A stretch of 64,000 nt of DNA, taken from the NCBI GenBank assembly GCA_021234155.1, contig JAJEKV010000060.1:8824323-8888322 (forward strand). Reading direction: 5' to 3'. The notes under the pieces are model-generated. The model made no database searches. It was not told the DNA's origin and saw nothing but the letters and a program-made list of their open reading frames with translations. The position numbers and the translations under genes are program-made. This document shows, in pieces, positions 57,475-64,000 of this stretch; positions within the stretch are counted from its first letter, which is position 1, and the number at the start of each line of letters is the position of its first letter. This stretch comes from Isoetes taiwanensis (taxonomy: Eukaryota; Streptophyta; Lycopodiopsida; Isoetales; Isoetaceae).

Positions 57475-59489
57475 ATTATAAACTGAAAACATAAGAAAGA
57501 GATGGCACATCAGAAAGGGAATGGAAAATTTCGATTCTGGATATCAAAATACAAGATTAGAGGGATATTGGGTCCTACAAATTATGATCCTTAAACCTGT
57601 ATTCGATTCAAAAAAAGTAGAGAAGACATAAGAAAGGGATGGCACATCAGAAAGGAATGGGAAAATTCAGATTCTGAATATCAAAATAGAATGTCTGGAC
57701 ATCAAAATAACTAGATTTTGCATAACGTTTCTGGAAAAATTCGGTTTAGATACCTGGATTAGCAGCGGATGCTGGAGCAGCCGGATCCCGGAGCTACCGG
57801 TCGATTTTAAACCCCATTCATTCAAAAAAACAGAGTCCAGGTCTTTCGTCCATAGGAAAGTGGCAATTTAGGGTCCGCCACGACTTTGCCACGACCTTGC
57901 CACGTCATCGCTTTTATCCAGGTCAGACGGGCCCATGGGAAAGCGCCCTCAGAGGCTGGCTTAGGGCAAATCGACCCTCTTGGCCTTATTTTCGACCGTC
58001 CTGAATCCGCCATAGCCATTTTCTTCGAAGCCTCGAACCCACCATCGCCTTTGATACTGGATTATCGCCTTCCTGACCAGCATATCCTTGATACTAGATT
58101 ACCGCCCTCCTAACCAGCATATCCCACACCGGCAGAAGCTGAAAATGGAAAGAATCGGGATGCAAAACCCCTGCAGCGGCCCACGCGCGATGGAAGCCCA
58201 TCCTAAGGCCCCTTTTCCACAATAGCCGCAAAATATGACTGTCATATATATGCAACACCATTTGTGACTCTGGGGCTAAAAATGAGACATACAAACTTAA
58301 GCTTGCTTTTCCACTGCATGGTAGTCATAAAATATGACACCACTAAAATACTAGTGGAAAATCATAAAAACATAAGACACGTCTTATTTTTAGTTATATT
58401 TCAAATAAGACTAGGTGTATTATTTTACGGCAAGAGAAATTCCCTGGAATAAAATAAGAGTTCATTTACAATCCAAACCTATTCTGAACATAAATAAAAC
58501 ATGTCTTATTTTTATAGTGGAAATGTGATTTCGTTTTAGGACAATAGGTGGCCAAATATCATTTGATAAATTTTATGTGACTTTTAGAGACTACCGTGTA
58601 AAAAAGAAGGCAAACTTTGAAGCACAAAAATACTGTCTCTAATTCAAACTCGAGTGCCCACCGTCAGCAAAATACCCTTTTTAATATGAATACGATTTTT
58701 GATAGCAGGCACATTCTTATGTGAAGGAAAGTGGATAAGCATTCTTGCTTATGATCCAACCAGACCACCATGTTGCGATCATTCTAATCAAGAATGGAAA
58801 TTAGCTCTCCATTCTTGGCCTGACCTGGTGCAACAAGTCTTGGATTCTTAGTTCTTGAGAGGATCTTTCCTTGAGGTCATGGAGCAGCAGCAAGTCATGG
58901 ATTTCTGTCCTAGAATCTGGGTACTGGCAGTAATCAGCTCCCATTCCAAGACAAGAATCCACTCCCCCTTGCTGTTGCACATCACATAATGAACCCCTCA
59001 GAATGGCATGTGACCAAAACATTTTGCTAAGAAATGCATCAGGCCGAGGCAACTTCATGTAGCACCATGCCAATATCAGCTTTCAAGGAGAGGGGCAGGC
59101 GGATTTTAAAGTTTCATAAAGAGAACGTTACACAAAGTAGTTTAGACTTGTAATTGGCCAAACTCGCCTCTGCTTGGACATTGCAATGTTCTACTTTCTC
59201 CCCAATTGAAAGAAAAAGAAGGAAAACAAACCATTGCTCTTGCTTTAGCTTTTAAAAATCAGTGTATTCTACGGCCACCACAAAGAGGCAAGCCTGTGCT
59301 GATTGAGGTGGGCAATTCATCCATAACTTAGTTTAAAATTTGACCCTTCTTTAACCCAGGCTTTTGGGGTGGCTCAATATACATAACGTGCCCATGCCTT
59401 GCGTAATGTAGTCTACTCTTTATGTCTACTCTTTATGCCGGTGAAGTAATTTAACAAATTGGCAATCTGCGCCCAATTAACTTGGTTGC
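57475..59489. other. No gene recognised
   Basis: 57820-58120 is GC-richer with doubled motifs (CCACGACTTTGCCACGACC; GATACTGGATTATCGCC and GATACTAGATTACCGCC). A string GGCCCCTTTTCCAC at about 58209 resembles a Harbinger/Tourist end but lacks a partner. A 90-codon minus frame at 58801-59073 is unrecognised. 59080-59489 is the 3' flank of the cyclophilin gene. Confidence 0.45.
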
Positions 59490-61286
59490 TTAGACTGGCA
59501 ATTCCCCACACTCAACTATTCTGCATGGTTGCTCAGGGCGGTCAATACGATCTGCTTTTCCTTGTTCAATCTTCTTCACAGTATCCATGCCATCAATAAC
59601 GTGACCAAACACAACATGTTTATTATCCAGCCATGATGCCTGGGAAACAATATAAGCAGTAAATATACTATCCGTCCATTACATCTCCTATAAGGTCAGT
59701 GTTTACCTTTATGGTGGAAATAAAAAATTGACTTGCATTGGTATTCTTGCCACAGTTTGCCATACTTACTGTACCTGCAATGTGTTTAACTGCAAAGCAA
59801 CAATTGAACTCCTGTAAACCGGGAGAAAACAAAAGCTCTAGAATGGTGAACACATACTCTAAATCTCTGTATTTTAATATATTTGGTGTCATGTTAGGGC
59901 ATCAATTATTCCTTTATTTTTGTTTCCATTAAGAAAACACAGCTTTTGTTTGGACAGGAAGCACAACTTCCTTTCCAAAACATCTCATTAAGGAATGTGT
60001 ATCTGTTTAGCATTCTATAATATTTGATCAGTCTAGATAGTCAGTGCAAAAATCATTGAAAGTTCATGGAATTATATGCTAAGAAACTATGTTCACAAAG
60101 AAATGCATGTCATGAAAAGCTTACGAGCAAAGCCCTCACGCTCATCATCAAACTTGGGTCCATATATGCTTTTGCCACCAACACCCTGGAAATGAGTACA
60201 AAAAGTAGTAACTTTCTTCACTTGAGACATAGAGAAGAAACATTGCCAAACTTTAAACAAACAAACTACACTATCAATGTCACATTGATATTCTGTACTG
60301 TATAAAAGATGTCCATACATTGTGTCTTTCAAAATCACCTCCCTGAATCATAAAGTCCTTGATAACACGGTGGAAAATTGAACCTTTGTAACCAAAACCC
60401 TGCTCCCCTGGTACAACAACTAGACTATTAGTAAACAAACATACAAACAAGGAAAGAAGCACATAATACCTGTGCAAAGTGCACGGAAGTTTTCTACTGT
60501 CTTTGGAACAACATCTCCATAAAGCCCAATCACAATCCTCCCTGCTGGCTCTCCTCCTATTTCAATATCTAAATAACATTTATGTGTAAGGGTTGCCTGC
60601 AAAGGTGTTGTCTCCACCGGTGCTTCCTGAACAATGGCACGCCTATAAGTTTTAGCCACTTTACAGTCCAGCCAAAACAAAAAAAAGTAACTTACTTGAA
60701 CCATGGCTTGAGCAGAAAGTCTGCGGCGCAACATTGTTGGAATGCTGCCTAGGGGTGAAAAAGTTGGTGTAGCTAGTCTTTGCGTCCCAAAGTGTGGTGA
60801 ACATTTGTTCATATAATTGGGTATCCTCACCAAGACAGCACATGATTCTAAAGGCCTTGCGAGACCCCCTTTACAGATTCCAGAATGAGCAACCATTCGA
60901 GAGCCAAGGTTGTCCTGCCATTAATTCAATCAACGGAATCACTTCTTGTTCATCTAACGTATCCAAAAAAAAGGAAGGCATGATCTTTGCACCACGTTAA
61001 GGAAATGGGAAAACAATCCGAAACCATTTTAAAGAATGTCCTAATCCCAATTTCTAGCAACAAGAAAATTCAAGAGGACAACGTGTACAAAATGTGGCTT
61101 TTAGCTTTCACAGATGCAGGTTTTCACAATCATAAAGCATGCAGAGCTCTAGATTTCCTTTTATATGACTTTCGCAAACAGAACAGAGGACCAAATTACT
61201 AATTAATATGAGAGCCAAACCATACAAACCAAAACCAGAAACAGATGATACAAGCTTACAATGAGCCCCATCTTGCAGGCTGCCAT
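59490..61286 (-). CDS. Chloroplast-type cyclophilin (peptidyl-prolyl isomerase), CYP20-2-like
   Basis: Seven exons on the minus strand: 61286-61260, 60914-60696, 60626-60470, 60407-60319, 60185-60125, 59789-59707 and 59639-59490. They have GT-AG borders and total 786 nt, giving 261 residues, close to plant CYP20-2. It catalyses cis-trans isomerisation of prolyl bonds. The domain runs from [19 protein letters not shown] to the end; [15 protein letters not shown] holds the catalytic Arg, Phe, Met and Gln, ASQFFIST the hydrophobic pocket, and [11 protein letters not shown] the Trp used in cyclosporin binding. The first 90 residues (MAACKMGLI ... [13 protein letters not shown]) are Ser/Arg-rich and poor in acid residues, as in a plastid transit peptide; the thylakoid lumen is the likely site from family knowledge. 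The start at 61286 is the first Met that splices in frame to exon 2. No lesions, so probably functional. Confidence 0.93.
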
Positions 61287-62325
61287 GGATGCTGTGGAGC
61301 TATGCCGCTTGCGGAGGGTTTTATTGCTGATAGCCAAGATTTTTCGTTCTAGGCGCAAAACTTATCGAAACGATATCAAATTCATTATTTTTCATTCCTT
61401 ATTATTTCGGTTTTTCTCATCTTTGATTTTTGACCATTGATCTTTAGAATATTCTCTGTTCTGTGCCAAATCAAAGACCATTAAATTTTTTGCCAGTAAT
61501 TCGCCTGCCACTTCCAATGGTTCAAACACCACACATGGTTAGAAGATTAAAAAGAAAAAAAAAAGGTGAAGTCGTGCCTCTGCTGGCATCGACTGCACAT
61601 GGCAACGCATCCGGAAGCACCCCGAACGCATGAAGCCGGACCAAGGCCATTAGATTCGGCCATAAGATTCGAAGCTCCAGGCCTTCACCATGCTCCGGCT
61701 CCAATCTCTGCCCCAATTCAGCTACTCCGGCAAATCTACACCACGCCTTCACCAAGACACTGAGCAAATGCAAAATTGAAGACACTGAGCAAATGCAAAA
61801 CTGAAGAAGAAAAACCGAAGGCATGCCGAAACCGAAGGCATGCCGGAGCCTTCGCCATCGAACACAACTGAGAGGGCCATCATCCTGGACTTCGAGCCAT
61901 CCTGGGCCGGAATGCCCTATCACTCAGAAGCAAGCACTATCATTCAGAAGCACGCACTGTGTGCCTGCTGAAACCCCTGCTAAAACCCTGCCCCTGCCCC
62001 TGCCCATGCCGAAACCCCTGCTGAAAAAAGAAAGCAGCGTGTGTTCTTATCCTTCTATCCTCAAACCATGCAAATCAACACCAAAATAATCACATCCCAC
62101 AGCCGATTTCGGATTGCTATTTTGACTGGCCAACAAGCAGCTCAAATCACTCAAAAAATACACTCTTGACTACGGTTTCGCATACATACGCCCCCAAAAT
62201 CTAGGCCCAACCATCGGTGAGATACTCTCCCCAAATACCAAACAAAATAATTAGAACATTACATCGAAATTTTTGGTATTTTTCGGAATTCTCCGGTTTT
62301 ATCACATTCACTATAAAAGGAAAAG
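61287..62325. other. Upstream region of the cyclophilin gene; no other gene
   Basis: This should hold the cyclophilin promoter (minus strand). I saw no clear TATA box. A frame of 133 codons at 61522-61923 (minus) overlaps others and shows no motif. Near 61975-62030 CCCTGCC/CCTGCTGAAA units repeat. Confidence 0.4.
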
Positions 62326-62446
62326 GGGTAGACTGCATTATACAGCCCCCTCACCTTGTGTCGCTGATATCTGGCCCTCCAGGCTTGGATTGGAGGGGTG
62401 GGATTGTGCCACGTGGGTTGGGGGATTGTATAATGCAGTCGTCCCA
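62326..62446. mobile_element. Short foldback MITE (~120 bp)
   Basis: GACTGCATTATACAGCCCCC near 62336 is mirrored by GGGGGATTGTATAATGCAGTC near 62420-62440, with GGG and CCC beyond. GC-rich centre, no ORF. It could fold as one hairpin. Confidence 0.65.
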
Positions 62447-63150
62447 AGAAAAGCCCTCTCGGGCAACATTCTGGACTGGAAAGCGTGCCGTGGGCACGCA
62501 CTTGATAGCATGTTGCCAAACGACGTCATTCTCACGTCAGCTTTCATATAAAAAAAATTGACAGCTCATTTGCACGTCTTTTTTCTCTGCGTCTTGCAAT
62601 GTCGGAGGCACTGTCAGATTAAGCGATGGTGATGGCGCAGTAGGAGCTTCATCCTTTTTTTTATGGGAGTTACGCCATAGTTTCTTGCACCGTTTCGTGC
62701 ATTAGTGCCTCAATTTTTGCCTCAATTTCTTGCTATTTTTTTGTTTCTGCTGCTCTTTGTGTTATAGCTATGACACTGCTTGTATAAGGGAAAGCCTTTT
62801 TGGGCAACATTCTAGACTGGAAAGTGTGGCGACGAGCGGAGTGCAGAGGCACACTTGATAGTCTAGAATGTTGCCCAAAAGGGCTTTCATTTAACGCAGA
62901 TTACATCTGGCCAAGTTCTGTCATGTCATTTCCACGTCAGATTTCATATAAAAAGATTTGACAGCTCATATGTCGGAGGCTCTACCGGATTAAGTTCAAC
63001 GATGGCAATGGCGCAGCAGGAGCTTGATCCTTAGTTTTTTTTTTTTTTTTTTTTTTTTTTGCGTCATAGTTTCTTGCACAATTTCATGCATTAGCGCCTC
63101 AATTTTTGCCTCAGCTTCTTGATATTTTTCTGTTTATGTTGCTCTTTTAT
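62447..63150. repeat. Two ~345-bp direct copies, one with a perfect hairpin
   Basis: The order GGGCAACATTCTRGACTGG, CACTTGATAG, ACGTCAG, TTTCATATAAAAA, TTGACAGCTCAT, TGTCGGAGGC, GATGGCGCAGYAGGAGCTT, CATAGTTTCTTGCAC and GCCTCAATTTTTGCCTCA is found at 62447-62780 and again at 62790-63150. In the second copy GAAAGCC through AACATTCTAGACT (62790-62819) is mirrored at 62860-62888, giving a 29-bp-arm hairpin of 99 bp. The first copy has only the outer half intact. A T-run lies at 63034-63060. Confidence 0.85.
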
Positions 63151-63436
63151 TTCGGCTTGGGGATGCTTGTCTAAGGCTTGATTTTTGCAGTTTGGAAATA
63201 AAGAATGCAAGGTCATGGCTTGCATGCTTGATTTCGACATCAGATTCAACATATTTTTCGAGATCTGTAGGTCTGAGCGACTTTCAACGACTTCTTTTGG
63301 TTGTAGCTTGTGTTTTGTGTAGCTTTTCCCAAGAATGTCTGTCATACAACTGTTATGGTTGATTCGTCTACTTTGCCATGTAAAAGTGATGCTGGAGCAC
63401 CTTCTTTCGTCTTGAATATTAATCAATTAATAGGAA

Positions 63437-64000
63437 ATGCAGAAACTAGTCTTGAAATGGAAGATGAAGGTAGTCAAGCAGATTTTAGGGGAGGATGAGA
63501 TGAGAGAGTATGAGAAGGATGTGGAAAAGATGCCAAGGTTATTTCTTCCTGATTCCGATAGTAATAAGGAGAACATTCTTGTTGAAGAACATTCTGATTC
63601 TAGGAAGAAATCATTGTCATTTTTTTATCTTAATGATGAATTTGTAAAGGAACTTAACTATGCTGGTAGGAAAATGGATAAGGTGGAATGGGCCAGAACT
63701 CGTTTTGATGCATGGAGAGTTGAGAAGAAGTTACCTATTGATAAGAAGATTGAGGATTTGGATTTAAGAAAGTTTGCCAGAATGTTAGAAAGATTCATGC
63801 TGCAGGTTTGCAAATTAAATGACCAACTGTATCCAACAGAAATGTAACCTTCCATTTATGTTTTAGTGATTTGCTCTTGTTAATTATACTAATTATTTCT
63901 AATTTTGTTTGTAGGTTTCAAGATATATTCAGGAAGGTTGGAGCAATAATTAGAAGAGCTCAAGAAGTCAGAATTGGTTTAACAGGAATTAAAGAGGTTC
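63437..64000 (+). CDS. DUF3504/Crypton-like protein, N-terminal part (runs off window)
   Basis: Exon 1 (63437-63843) and exon 2 (from 63915, open at the window end) are joined through a GT-AG intron in phase: YPTE|M|FQDIFRKVGA. Residues 1-60 are acidic and charged (RLFLPDSDSNKENILVEEHS). The rest, ELNYAGRKMDKVEWARTRFD, AWRVEKKLPIDKKIEDLDLR, KFARMLERFMLQVCKLNDQL and IIRRAQEVRIGL, resembles the helical N-terminal domain that precedes the tyrosine recombinase-like core in DUF3504/Crypton-derived proteins (ZMYM, QRICH1). There the pattern is W..F..W, then L..FxLEVRKxDGxxYPPxTLxxI. The catalytic Arg/His/Tyr residues would lie beyond 64000. ATG 63437 is the first in frame; an upstream exon is possible. 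No lesions in the visible part. Confidence 0.5.

Noticed and set aside
58205-58225. GGCCCCTTTTCCAC as a Harbinger/Tourist terminal repeat
   Set aside because: No inverted partner within several kb and no 3-bp target duplication found.
61522-61923. 133-codon minus ORF upstream of the cyclophilin gene
   Set aside because: No recognisable domain, overlapping plus frames of equal size, no splice support to the cyclophilin exons.

Overview
This 64 kb window is nuclear DNA of a land plant, dominated by decayed and nested transposable elements, with a few host-type genes between them. The plant assignment rests on a spliced chloroplast-type cyclophilin (CYP20-2-like), a pentatricopeptide-repeat remnant, a plant-type tandem uridine-kinase/CYTH gene, a plant Pumilio fragment, a trihelix (GT-factor) protein and plant-style LTR elements, Helitrons and MITEs. 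Two families that I do not associate with typical flowering-plant genomes (a DFAENY/WSDG-motif protein and a DUF3504/Crypton-like protein) make a seed-free plant such as a fern plausible. That is inference, not something the sequence proves.

Region by region. 1-2473: 3' end of a dead Ty3/gypsy pol and an orphan ORF. 2474-12279: a complete LTR retrotransposon with both LTRs, PBS, PPT and a perfect 5-bp target duplication (AATAT); no working pol is visible inside. 12934-16183: a DNA element with long terminal inverted repeats holding a nested foldback element. 16184-24900: gene-poor, with a MITE, a PPR pseudogene and Helitron ends. 24918-25957: pieces of two LTR elements. 27464-29487: a probable host gene for an unknown glycosylated membrane protein. 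29796-30945: two LINE remnants in opposite orientation, one nested in the other. 33200-37076: a frameshifted, intron-containing DFAENY-family gene with a small convergent gene. 38674-41732: a 5'-truncated, frameshifted UK-CYTH-UK-CYTH pseudogene. 43900-46500: a possible mini-Helitron, a roughly 860-bp polypyrimidine tract and two tandem arrays. 47799-51413: a pogo/Tigger-type transposase pseudogene with a spliced downstream ORF. 52990-57500: remains of a PIF/Harbinger-type element, namely a trihelix gene with an antisense Pumilio fragment in its first intron and a convergent transposase fragment. 59490-61286: an intact seven-exon cyclophilin gene. 62326-64000: a MITE, a duplicated 345-bp block and the start of a DUF3504-like gene that leaves the window.

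Only the cyclophilin gene can be assembled by eye into an uninterrupted reading frame with consensus splice sites throughout. The 27464 membrane protein and the 63437 gene are the next best. No tRNA, rRNA or CRISPR array was seen. Intron boundaries, percent identities and family assignments were all judged by reading; no search was run.
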